From the NCBI GenBank assembly GCA_041581935.1, contig JBFICP010000042.1:1-17695 (forward strand): a DNA stretch of 17,695 nt, written 5' to 3'. The notes beneath the pieces are model-generated. The model made no database searches. It had not been told where the DNA came from and saw only the letters and a list, made by a program, of their open reading frames with translations. The DNA comes from JAABYT01 sp041581935. Its GTDB lineage: Bacteria; Pseudomonadota; Gammaproteobacteria; HK1. Each line of letters begins with the position of its first letter. The stretch's first letter is position 1. Made by a program: the position numbers and the translations under genes. Positions 8,121-14,967 of this stretch are shown here, piece by piece.

Positions 8121-8327
8121 CTATTTCCTGCCGAACAGGAGCAATCCGACACCGACGGCGGCGCAAGCCGCACCGCCGACGAGATACATTGTTGTCTGGT
8201 CGGTATAGCGCCCCGTTACCGTCTCGGTTACCGATTCGAGCGGGGATCCGGAAGCGGTGTATCCAAAATACAGAAGCACGCCGCCGACAACTATCAGCAC
8301 GAGCGCGAGAATTTTCGAATTAGACAT
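8121..8327 (-). CDS. DUF3185 family small membrane protein
   Basis: A 68-residue protein with two predicted membrane helices, at about 5-23 and 47-65, joined by a short polar segment (SPLESVTETVTGRYTD). This two-helix pattern, with GYTAS after helix 1 and TMYLVGGAA opening helix 2, matches DUF3185, a family of unknown function in proteobacteria. It is probably an inner-membrane protein ending in a short basic tail (GRK). It converges on hpnN with 4 bp between stop codons and is divergent from the M24 gene. The ATG has no obvious Shine-Dalgarno. Its function is unknown. Confidence 0.75.
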   Translation of the reverse strand: MSNSKILALVLIVVGGVLLYFGYTASGSPLESVTETVTGRYTDQTTMYLVGGAACAAVGVGLLLFGRK

Positions 8328-8447
8328 GATTCAACAGCCCGGTCGGCGGGGCGCGAAGCTGCGGGTAATCGAAATTCTAGCGGCTTTGGACATACGCTGC
8401 ATGCCGGTGCAGGATACGCTTTTCGGTTATCGGGAGCTTTAACGATC

Positions 8448-9638
8448 GTGAGTAAGCCCAAGCGCCGCGCGGAGCCCGGCGCATTCACGCGCCGCGAATT
8501 CGAGCGGCGGGTAGAGCGTGCCTGTCGGCTCATGACCCGCGACAAGCTCGATGGGGTGCTGGTCACTTCGGAGACCAACGTCGAGTATCTCTCCGGCTTC
8601 ACGACCCAGTTTGCATGGAACACGCCGGCGCGGCCCTGGTACTTTCTGCTCGCCCGAAACGCCCGCGCCGTGGCGATTATTCCCGAGATAGGACTCAGCA
8701 ACTGGCAGTCGACGTCCTGGGTGGACGACGTTCTGACCTGGCCGTCTCCAAGACCGGAGAACGAAGGTCTGGATCTGGTTGCCAAGGCCGTCGGCGCCAT
8801 CCGGCGCCGGTTCGGCACACTCGGCGTGGAGCTCGGAGCCGAATCCCGTCTCGGCATACCGGCCGGCGATTTCATGCGCTTGAGACGCATGGTTCGACCG
8901 GTGCGAATGGTCGACGGGTCGTCGTTGATGCGCGAGCTCCGGCTGGTGAAATCAAAAGCGGAGGTTGCCCGAATCCGCCACATCTGCGAGCTCGCCTCCG
9001 ACACCTTCGACGCCCTGCCGGATTTCTTCGAAAGCGGCGATACCGAGCACGACCTCGTACGCAAATTCCAGGCTGATATTCTGCTGCGCGGGGCGGACAA
9101 GACGCCTTACACTGCCATCGGTTCCGGAAGGGGTGGTTACACAAGTATCATCGCGGGCCCGACGAGTCGGCGCCTGCGATCCGGAGACGTGTTTCTCATC
9201 GATACCGGCTCGCGATACGGTGGCTACTTCTGCGATTTCGACCGCAACTATGCGCTCGGCAAAGTGAGCGATCAGGTGCACCGCGTTCACGAAATTCTGT
9301 ATCGCGCCACCGATGCAGGGATCGCGGCGGCGAGACCCGGCAACACAGCGGCGGACGTATTCGCGGCCCAGGCAAAAGTGCTCGTCGACGCCGGCATGGC
9401 GCTCGGAAACGTCGGGCGCTTTGGACACGGTCTCGGCAAGATTCTGACCGAGCCGCCTTCCAACAAGCCGGGTGACCTCACGCCTCTGGAACCCGGCGTG
9501 GTATTGACCATCGAACCCAATGCCCTGTTCGGCCGCGGCAAGATTCTGGTTCACGAGGAGAATGTTGTCGTCACGCGCGACGCAGCCGAGCTGCTTTCAC
9601 GGCGCGCGCCCAGGGAAATGGTGCGTATCGATGCGTGA
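8448..9638 (+). CDS. M24 family metallopeptidase (Xaa-Pro dipeptidase/creatinase-like)
   Basis: A 396-residue pita-bread-fold enzyme, typical in length for prolidase/creatinase proteins. The N-terminal creatinase-like domain covers about 1-165 and the catalytic domain 170-396. All five metal ligands of M24 peptidases are visible: Asp252 (IDTG), Asp263 (CDFD), His327 (GHGLG), Glu356 (TIEPN) and Glu370 (HEEN). This argues for a real dinuclear metallo-hydrolase rather than a metal-free creatinase. The substrate could be X-Pro dipeptides or another small amide; M24 relatives include ectoine hydrolase (DoeA), and I cannot separate these by eye. It should be cytosolic. The GTG start is preceded by GGGAG about 12 bp upstream. 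The gene stands alone, divergent from DUF3185 and convergent with csrA. Confidence 0.87.
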   Translation: MSKPKRRAEPGAFTRREFERRVERACRLMTRDKLDGVLVTSETNVEYLSGFTTQFAWNTPARPWYFLLARNARAVAIIPEIGLSNWQSTSWVDDVLTWPSPRPENEGLDLVAKAVGAIRRRFGTLGVELGAESRLGIPAGDFMRLRRMVRPVRMVDGSSLMRELRLVKSKAEVARIRHICELASDTFDALPDFFESGDTEHDLVRKFQADILLRGADKTPYTAIGSGRGGYTSIIAGPTSRRLRSGDVFLIDTGSRYGGYFCDFDRNYALGKVSDQVHRVHEILYRATDAGIAAARPGNTAADVFAAQAKVLVDAGMALGNVGRFGHGLGKILTEPPSNKPGDLTPLEPGVVLTIEPNALFGRGKILVHEENVVVTRDAAELLSRRAPREMVRIDA

Positions 9639-9655
9639 AAAGACGCGAACCCGCG

Positions 9656-9685
9656 GGCCGCAAGGCCAGAAGTGCCTTCCCTGGC
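9656..9685. terminator. Weak hairpins in the M24/csrA convergent gap
   Basis: The 65-bp gap between the convergent M24 and csrA genes can fold. GGCC (9656-9659) and GGCC (9664-9667) close a GCAA tetraloop. Alternatively GCCAGAAG (9665-9672) pairs with CTTCCCTGGC (9676-9685) with a two-base bulge. No T-run follows on either strand, so this may be a weak bidirectional terminator or nothing. Confidence 0.25.
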
Positions 9686-9703
9686 AGACCTCCATCCCTG
9701 TTG

Positions 9704-9985
9704 TTATCGCGCTGACTCGTCTTCGTCTGAATCGATTGCTTTCGCCCGCGAGACCGGCCCGCGGCCGGTCGTCTTCTTTCGACGTTCGTTGGCTTTTCCG
9801 TTCTTGGCGCAACCAGTAAATTTCTCCTCCTGGATGCGTCGGTAGATCTCCTCCCTGTGCACAGTGAGCTCTTTAGGAGCATCTATGCCGATCTTTACCT
9901 GGCCTCGGGTGACTCCGAGCACCGTGACAGTCACGGAGTCGCCCACGTAGATGGACTCTCCCATTTTTCTACTCAAGATCAACAT
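9704..9985 (-). CDS. csrA: CsrA carbon storage regulator with C-terminal extension
   Basis: RNA-binding post-transcriptional regulator that binds GGA motifs in mRNA leaders. The first 56 or so residues are a full CsrA: MLILSRKMGESI, then GVTRGQVKIGIDAP, then VHREEIYRRI, including Arg44, which is critical for RNA contact in known CsrA proteins. Canonical gammaproteobacterial CsrA has about 61 residues; this one has 93. The extra tail is rich in Lys/Arg (KNGKANERRKK) and then Asp/Glu (SDEDE), and is probably disordered. The start has a strong Shine-Dalgarno (GGAGGA), which itself carries two GGA motifs, so self-repression is plausible. It lies 57 bp after the yfdX-family gene on the same strand and may share its transcript. 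Confidence 0.93.
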   Translation of the reverse strand: MLILSRKMGESIYVGDSVTVTVLGVTRGQVKIGIDAPKELTVHREEIYRRIQEEKFTGCAKNGKANERRKKTTGRGPVSRAKAIDSDEDESAR

Positions 9986-10042
9986 GACTCCTCCGAGAGA
10001 CTGATGGTCGCAGGCTTGGTTGCGAGATTGCCGATGGTCCGC
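9986..10042 (-). promoter_or_regulatory. csrA leader with GGA motifs over the ribosome binding site
   Basis: The minus-strand RNA between the yfdX-family stop and the csrA ATG carries CGGACC and then CGGAGGAG, the latter being the Shine-Dalgarno a few bases before the start. GGA is the core of CsrA binding sites, and in E. coli CsrA represses its own translation by covering its ribosome site. The same could happen here. That is inference from motif placement. Confidence 0.35.
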
Positions 10043-10768
10043 TCACCCGGCCGCGTGCTCGGACACCGGGGCCGCCGACGAGCCGCCGACTCCGACCCGA
10101 ACAGAATTGATGCGTAGCCCGTTGCTGATTTCCATCAGCCTCGTACGGGCCAGCTCCGAATCGTTCGAATCGAGGGCCCTGAGAGCCTCGTTGACGTGAG
10201 CCCAAGTTTTCTTCAAAGGCATATCCACTCGTGTGTAAACGAGTGGAACATCCAGTGAATCGAGCGCGGAGATGACCGCATCCTGGTCGGACATTTCGAT
10301 GTCACGACGAAATGCATCCAATTTCTCCTGGACGTAATTTTCCGGACCGGCCTCACCGAGCAATCGAACCTCCGAGTGAATCAGCACGAAATCCGCCTCT
10401 GAAGCCGGTTTCGTGCTGGAATCCGTCGCCTCGTAGATATCGGCGGTGTCGAGTGACTTTGGCGATTCGGAGACGATTTTCGATAGCAGGGTTCTTGCGA
10501 CCGCGAGATCTTTCTTCGCCTCCTCCGGATGATCGTTGGCGATCTCGGTGAGCGCCGCCCTCAGATTGCTGAGAGCATCTCGCCCGTAGGAGGCGTTGAT
10601 AGCCCACTGCGCGGGGCGGGTATGATTATCGATGACTCGAACGACTTCGCTCGTTTCGCGTTGCCCACCGGTTATGCGACCAATATAGGTCGCGATTTCG
10701 ACCACAACCGCGCTGACTACGATGCCGGCGGCAATTACGACAAAAAGGCGCCTTGGATGTTTGGCCAT
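10043..10768 (-). CDS. YfdX family protein, membrane-anchored
   Basis: A 241-residue protein with a basic N-terminus (KHPRR) and one membrane helix at about 8-30, probably a signal anchor leaving the rest in the periplasm. The soluble part is mostly helical. Near the C-terminus, YTRVDMPLKKTWAHVNEALR followed by LARTRLMEISNGLRINSV resembles the C-terminal half of E. coli YfdX, where a similar MPLKQT block and a closing 'ω-like' VDSV stretch occur. YfdX is part of the EvgA-controlled acid-resistance regulon; its molecular function is unknown. A TTG six codons upstream extends the frame, but the ATG at 10768 has AGGAG seven bases before it and is preferred. csrA follows 57 bp downstream. The family call is moderately secure; the function is not. 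Confidence 0.68.
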   Translation of the reverse strand: MAKHPRRLFVVIAAGIVVSAVVVEIATYIGRITGGQRETSEVVRVIDNHTRPAQWAINASYGRDALSNLRAALTEIANDHPEEAKKDLAVARTLLSKIVSESPKSLDTADIYEATDSSTKPASEADFVLIHSEVRLLGEAGPENYVQEKLDAFRRDIEMSDQDAVISALDSLDVPLVYTRVDMPLKKTWAHVNEALRALDSNDSELARTRLMEISNGLRINSVRVGVGGSSAAPVSEHAAG

Positions 10769-10829
10769 CCGCTTGCTCCTGTGCAAGTAGGGCGTAAACG
10801 CATATCCGGTGACGTCAGTAAACCGAGAG

Positions 10830-10848
10830 TCTCCCGCTGGCTGGGAGA
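10830..10848. repeat. Small inverted repeat upstream of the yfdX-family gene
   Basis: TCTCCC (10830-10835) and GGGAGA (10843-10848) form a six-base stem around a seven-base loop, about 60 bp before the yfdX-family ATG. It could be part of the 5' leader or an operator. TGACGTCA, an eight-base palindrome, lies nearby at 10810-10817. Neither can be assigned to a regulator by eye. Confidence 0.3.
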
Positions 10849-10883
10849 GGCCCTATCGAGCTTCGTACGTGGATATTAAGCAG

Positions 10884-10916
10884 CCGGCGATTAACCGGCG
10901 ATGTCCGGAGGATTAA
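10884..10916. promoter_or_regulatory. Phased direct repeats CCGGCGAT upstream of yfdX-csrA
   Basis: CCGGCGATTAA (10884-10894) is followed directly by CCGGCGATGT (10895-10904) and then CCGGAGGATTAA (10905-10916). This makes three copies of a CCGGnG core at 11 and 10 bp periods, one helical turn apart. Such phased direct repeats are typical of binding sites for OmpR/PhoB-type response regulators. The array lies 116 bp beyond the yfdX-family ATG and 35 bp from the stop of the flavoprotein gene. A role in controlling yfdX-csrA is inferred. Confidence 0.35.
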
Positions 10917-10950
10917 TTAAACGTCATGGAGAAAGACGTCGAAAGTTCAC

Positions 10951-12129
10951 TCAGTAGCAGTTGGTTTCCAGAAGCGGCGAATTAGTCAATACACGTGCGT
11001 AGCCGAAGCGTGAAAGGTCCAGAGTTCGGTACTCTCCGAATTCAATCAATTCGCTCAGCGCACGCCCTACCGCCGGCGACTGCATGAGCCCGTGGCCGGA
11101 AAAGCCCGCGGCGACCAGTAAGTTTTCGACGCCGGGCACGTGTCCAAGGATGACATTCTCGTCCAACGTGTTGAAGTCGTAGTGACACGAATACGCACTC
11201 GAGAGCTTGATTGCCTCGAAGGCGGGCACGCAGTCTGCAAGCGCCGGCCAGATGATCTCCTCGAAGAGCGCGTAGTCGATATCGAATGTGTCGGTAGCCG
11301 GATCCTGCTCGGGCGGTGGCGACACGACCGTGAGATAACGCTCTCCCTCGTTTCGGAAGGCGACACCGTTAGGGAGGATCACCAGCGGCGTTGGTCCAAT
11401 CGATTCCCGGCAATCGAACAGAAAGGCACAACGCTTGCGTGGCTCCACGGGCAATCGAACGCCTGCCTGAGCCGCCAGACTCGCGGCGTCGCGCGCACCG
11501 GCCGCATTCAATACGGTCCCGGCGGTCATCGATTCCCCGCTTCTGAGCCCGAGCTCGGTAACACGGCCATTGTCACAACGCAGCGTGATGACCTCATCCG
11601 CCTTGTAGGTAACGCCGAGCGATATCGCTTTTTTCTTGAACGCCTGGAGCAGCGAGTAGGGATCCAGCCAACCCTCGTTGCTGAGACCGAGAAAACCGCC
11701 GGCGAGATCGCGGGAGTTGATCCACGGAAATCGCGTGCTCAGCTCCTCATTGGTCTGATACACGACGTCGGCACCGTTTTTCAGCTGCACCGCATGGTTC
11801 TCGCGCATGACGGGCAGCGCGAGCTCGGAAGCGAGAATCAAGTAACCACGTTCCTTGAATCCGACCGCCGGAGCTTCGCCGTCGACGGACAGATATCGGT
11901 CGATGTTCTTAACGAACTCGGCGCCGAACAAACCGATGCAAATGTTCTCGGGCGTGGAGAATTGTTGTCGGATCCCGCCGGTGGCGCGAGCAGACGGCAC
12001 GTCGGTATAGCCGGGGTCGCGTTCCACCACCACAATCGAGCCGTCGAACCGGCCGGCGGCGAGAAAATAGGCGGTGGCACTACCGGTCACACCGCCACCG
12101 ACGATGACAACGTCGTAGGATTCAGCCAT
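10951..12129 (-). CDS. FOXRED1-like FAD-dependent oxidoreductase (DAO family)
   Basis: A 392-residue flavoenzyme of the D-amino acid oxidase/sarcosine oxidase superfamily. The FAD-binding GGGVTG is at 11-16 and the ribose-binding Glu at 36 (VVVERD). Next comes TGGIRQQFSTPEN (about 50-62), which closely resembles human FOXRED1, as do the following LF-x-A-x-F-x-(K/R)-N-I and YL-x-V stretches. The C-terminal FAD contact is probably GFSGHGLMQSPAVG. FOXRED1 in mitochondria is a complex I assembly factor; bacterial relatives are usually annotated as amine or sarcosine oxidases, and the substrate here is unknown. A TTG 11 codons upstream extends the frame; the ATG at 12129 has AGGGA just before it and starts directly at the Rossmann strand. 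It is divergent from a glutamine amidotransferase. Confidence 0.86.
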   Translation of the reverse strand: MAESYDVVIVGGGVTGSATAYFLAAGRFDGSIVVVERDPGYTDVPSARATGGIRQQFSTPENICIGLFGAEFVKNIDRYLSVDGEAPAVGFKERGYLILASELALPVMRENHAVQLKNGADVVYQTNEELSTRFPWINSRDLAGGFLGLSNEGWLDPYSLLQAFKKKAISLGVTYKADEVITLRCDNGRVTELGLRSGESMTAGTVLNAAGARDAASLAAQAGVRLPVEPRKRCAFLFDCRESIGPTPLVILPNGVAFRNEGERYLTVVSPPPEQDPATDTFDIDYALFEEIIWPALADCVPAFEAIKLSSAYSCHYDFNTLDENVILGHVPGVENLLVAAGFSGHGLMQSPAVGRALSELIEFGEYRTLDLSRFGYARVLTNSPLLETNCY

Positions 12130-12318
12130 TTCCCTGACGATCTCTCCTGGCCGCGGCGGCAACCGGGCTGCGGTATCGGCAGGATTCTAAGTCCGGATCG
12201 GCACGACATCCAGCAGGATTGCGTGTGAAATGCGAAGCGTTGCGCGCTATTCGAAAACACGGCTTTTCAGATCGTTTGCGTTTGGTTAAAGTCGGATCCG
12301 CGCGAGTGGATAGATTTC
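12130..12318. promoter_or_regulatory. Divergent intergenic region, flavoprotein and amidotransferase
   Basis: These 189 bp separate two genes transcribed outward and should contain both promoters. I find no credible RNA gene, no convincing -10/-35 pair and no strong inverted repeat. Confidence 0.3.
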
Positions 12319-13029
12319 ATGAGCCGAAAAGTACTCACCATTTTCCATCAAGAGCACTCGACGGCCGGACGCGTCGGCGAGTTCCTGAGCGAGCGCGGCT
12401 ACGCGCTGGACAAGCGCTGTCCGTGCATGGGCGATCCGCTCCCGACGGACTTGTCTCAATACGCTGCCAGCGTCATCTTCGGCGGCCCCATGAGCGCCAA
12501 TGACGACCATCTGCCCGGCATCCGCGCGGAGCTCGACTGGCTCGAGAAGCACGCTCTGACCAGTGGGCGGCCGTTGCTCGGGATCTGCCTGGGCGGCCAG
12601 CAGATTGCCCGGGTCCTCGGAGCGCGGGTCGGACCGCATTGCGACGGATTAGTGGAGATTGGCTATTACGAAGTAGCACCGACGCAAAACGGTGGCGACT
12701 TTCTCGACTGTCCCACGGTGTTCTACCAGTGGCATACGGAAACGTTCGATATTCCCGACGATGCGGAGCATCTGGCTCATAACGAGAACTTCCCCGGCCA
12801 GGCCTTCCGTTACGACGGCAGCACCTACGCGATCGAGTTTCATCCGGAAATGACCCGCGAAATGGTCGATAGATGGTGCCACTCGGAACGAGGTTCGCCG
12901 AAACTCGCACTTCCGGGCGCGCAGCCCGTCGAAGCGCATCTCAAAGGCTACGATCGCTTCGCGGCAGAAACGGATCGCTGGCTCGGCTGGTTCCTCGACC
13001 AGCGCTTTTTCGCAGCGGATCCGGGCTAG
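12319..13029 (+). CDS. Class I glutamine amidotransferase domain protein
   Basis: A 236-residue stand-alone GATase1 protein resembling the glutaminase domain of GMP synthase. The catalytic triad is intact: Cys90 in GICLGGQ, His175 and Glu177 in FHPE. FGGPMS at 54-59 supplies the oxyanion strand. Such proteins release ammonia from glutamine or hydrolyse gamma-glutamyl amides; no synthetase partner adjoins it, so a gamma-glutamyl hydrolase role is as likely as amidotransfer. It ends with a 50-residue C-terminal helical region (about 185-236). A GTGGA-like ribosome site precedes the ATG. It is divergent from the FOXRED1-like gene, and a hairpin follows before kefB. Confidence 0.88.
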   Translation: MSRKVLTIFHQEHSTAGRVGEFLSERGYALDKRCPCMGDPLPTDLSQYAASVIFGGPMSANDDHLPGIRAELDWLEKHALTSGRPLLGICLGGQQIARVLGARVGPHCDGLVEIGYYEVAPTQNGGDFLDCPTVFYQWHTETFDIPDDAEHLAHNENFPGQAFRYDGSTYAIEFHPEMTREMVDRWCHSERGSPKLALPGAQPVEAHLKGYDRFAAETDRWLGWFLDQRFFAADPG

Positions 13030-13067
13030 CGTTCCGCCGCACCGACCTCAACCGTTTTTCGCCGAGC

Positions 13068-13095
13068 ACTGGAGTTGGACGTCTCCAGTTGTTCT
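13068..13095 (+). terminator. Possible rho-independent terminator after the amidotransferase gene
   Basis: ACTGGAG (13068-13074) pairs perfectly with CTCCAGT (13083-13089) across an eight-base loop, followed by TTGTTCTAAT. The stem is only seven pairs and the T-run is interrupted, so it would be a modest terminator. It lies 39 bp after the amidotransferase stop and before the kefB start at 13138, which would separate the two transcripts. Confidence 0.4.
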
Positions 13096-13137
13096 AATCG
13101 GTATCCCCAAACTGGCGTCACGTCGGAGCGCGTCACT

Positions 13138-14904
13138 ATGTTACTTCAAATCGTCACCATTTATCTGGCAGCGGCAACCGTTGCGGTCGTGCTTGCACGC
13201 AAGCTCGGCTTTGGCGCGGTACTCGGTTACCTCTTTGCCGGCGTGCTCGTCGGCCCGTGGGGACTGCGGCTGATAACCGACGTCGAAAGTATTCTGCATT
13301 TCTCCGAGATCGGCGTCGTGTTTCTGCTGTTCATCATCGGCCTGGAGCTTCAGCCCGCTCGACTCTGGGTGCTGCGCCGGTCGGTTTTCGGACTCGGAAC
13401 GCTGCAGGTTCTGGTGACGGGTGCGTTACTGACCGGCGTTGCGCGGTGGTTTTCCCTCGGCTGGGCGCCGGCGATCCTGGTGGGTTTTGGTCTCTCGCTC
13501 TCGAGCACCGCGTTCGTACTGCAGATGCTCGCCGAGAGAAAAGAGCTCAACAGTCTCCACGGTCGCGCCGCGTTCGGTGTATTGCTGTTCCAGGATATCG
13601 CCGTGATTCCTCTCATCGCACTGGTGCCACTGCTCGCGAGTGACACTTCGAGCGTCAAGCACGCTGTGCACCTCGACCAGGTACTGGAGGCGGTCGTGGT
13701 TCTCATTGGATTCATCGTCGGGGGACATTACCTTCTTCGTCCCGTTCTGCGACTGGTTGCGTCGGCGCAGATTCACGAGATCTTCACCGCTGCCGCGCTG
13801 CTCGTCGTGCTCGGCGCCGCTCTTTTGATGGAATCGCTGGGCCTTTCTATGGGTCTCGGAGCGTTTGTCGCCGGCATGCTGGTAGCCGACTCCGAGTATC
13901 GTCATCAGCTCGAAACGGATATCGCACCTTTCAAGGGACTTTTGCTCGGTCTGTTTTTCATGTCCGTCGGGATGTCCGCGAACCTCGGCCTGCTCGTCGA
14001 CGAGCCCGGCGTCATTGTGGGCATTACCGCCGCGCTCATCGCATTGAAAGCGGTCATTCTCTTTCCGTTGGCACGGGCATTTCGGCATACGGGCCAGACC
14101 GCGCTCGCCCTCTCTGCGCTGCTTGCCCAGGGCGGCGAGTTCGCATTCGTTTTGTTTCACCTCGCTTCCGCCGAGGGTTTGATTGCCGAGGTCCTGGCCA
14201 GTCGATTGATTCTCGCCGTGACACTCTCGATGGCAGCGACCCCGTTTCTTTATCTGGCGATCGTGAAACTGTCTTCGTCTGCGTTGTCAGAAAAGACCGA
14301 GCGCCCGTACGATGAGGTAGATGACACGAGCCATCAGGTGGTCATTGCAGGTTTCGGTCGAGTCGGTCAAGTCGTCGGACGGATTCTCGCCATGCGCAAG
14401 GTTCCGTTCACAGCGCTGGAAGCGAGCCCTTCCCAGGTGGATTTCGTCAGGCGCTACGGAAATAAGGTCTACTACGGCGACGCGGGACGGCTCGATCTGC
14501 TGCGGGCCGCCCACGTGGACAGTGCGAAGGTTTTTGTGCTGGCACTGGACGATGTCGACGTGTCGGTGAGGGTCGCTCAAACCGTCAAGCGTCATTTCCC
14601 CGGCCTGCGCCTCGCGGCGCGGGCCCGCAATCGCGAGCACGCGCTTCGGCTCATGGACGTGGGTGCAGACTACATCATTCGAGACACCCTGCTTTCGAGT
14701 ATTGAGCTGGCCGGTGAGGTGCTGAGGGACATCGGCCTGTCGTCCGAAGAAGCCGAGGCGGCAACCTCGTTCTTTTTGAAGCACGATACCGAGACCCTTC
14801 AGAAGCAGTATGCGTTTCGCCACGACGAGGACGCCATGGTGAAATCGGCACGGGATGCGTCCGATGAGCTGAGAGAGCTGTTCAAGTTCGATGCCACCCG
14901 TTGA
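13138..14904 (+). CDS. kefB: KefB-type K+/H+ antiporter (CPA2 family)
   Basis: Inner-membrane monovalent cation:proton antiporter of 588 residues (E. coli KefB has about 601). Residues 1-380 form the CPA2 membrane domain: GYLFAGVLVGPWGL (30-43), FIIGLEL (65-71), SSTAFVLQML (122-131), LLFQDIAVIPL with Asp153, and the HQLETDIAPFKGLLLGLFF block typical of KefB/KefC. A cytosolic RCK_N domain follows, with GFGRVG at 405-410 and YYGDAGRLDLLRAA. Kef systems export K+ and acidify the cytoplasm when glutathione adducts of electrophiles bind; the quinone-reductase-like partner (KefF/KefG) is not nearby. The preferred ATG at 13138 has GGAG about 10 bp upstream; a TTG 21 codons earlier lies inside the terminator-like hairpin. 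yyaL follows 63 bp later. Confidence 0.92.
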   Translation: MLLQIVTIYLAAATVAVVLARKLGFGAVLGYLFAGVLVGPWGLRLITDVESILHFSEIGVVFLLFIIGLELQPARLWVLRRSVFGLGTLQVLVTGALLTGVARWFSLGWAPAILVGFGLSLSSTAFVLQMLAERKELNSLHGRAAFGVLLFQDIAVIPLIALVPLLASDTSSVKHAVHLDQVLEAVVVLIGFIVGGHYLLRPVLRLVASAQIHEIFTAAALLVVLGAALLMESLGLSMGLGAFVAGMLVADSEYRHQLETDIAPFKGLLLGLFFMSVGMSANLGLLVDEPGVIVGITAALIALKAVILFPLARAFRHTGQTALALSALLAQGGEFAFVLFHLASAEGLIAEVLASRLILAVTLSMAATPFLYLAIVKLSSSALSEKTERPYDEVDDTSHQVVIAGFGRVGQVVGRILAMRKVPFTALEASPSQVDFVRRYGNKVYYGDAGRLDLLRAAHVDSAKVFVLALDDVDVSVRVAQTVKRHFPGLRLAARARNREHALRLMDVGADYIIRDTLLSSIELAGEVLRDIGLSSEEAEAATSFFLKHDTETLQKQYAFRHDEDAMVKSARDASDELRELFKFDATR

Positions 14905-14967
14905 CCCGAATCGGTGGTGGTGTTCAGGCGGACACCTGTGCAAGGATGGGCAAACGAGGAGATTCAC

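Noticed and set aside
8294..9100. A 268-codon open frame on the minus strand, opposite the M24 gene start
   Set aside because: It is Ser/Arg-rich, lacks any family signature and overlaps both the M24 gene and the DUF3185 start.
10926..10985. A 19-residue open frame on the plus strand with GGAGGA about 15 bases upstream
   Set aside because: Most of it overlaps the 3' end of the flavoprotein gene in antisense, the ribosome site spacing is too long, and the peptide has no features. The GGAGGA is better explained as part of the phased repeats.
11140..12228. A 362-codon open frame on the plus strand, opposite the FOXRED1-like gene
   Set aside because: It mirrors a gene with clear FAD-binding motifs; its translation looks like low-complexity antisense sequence.
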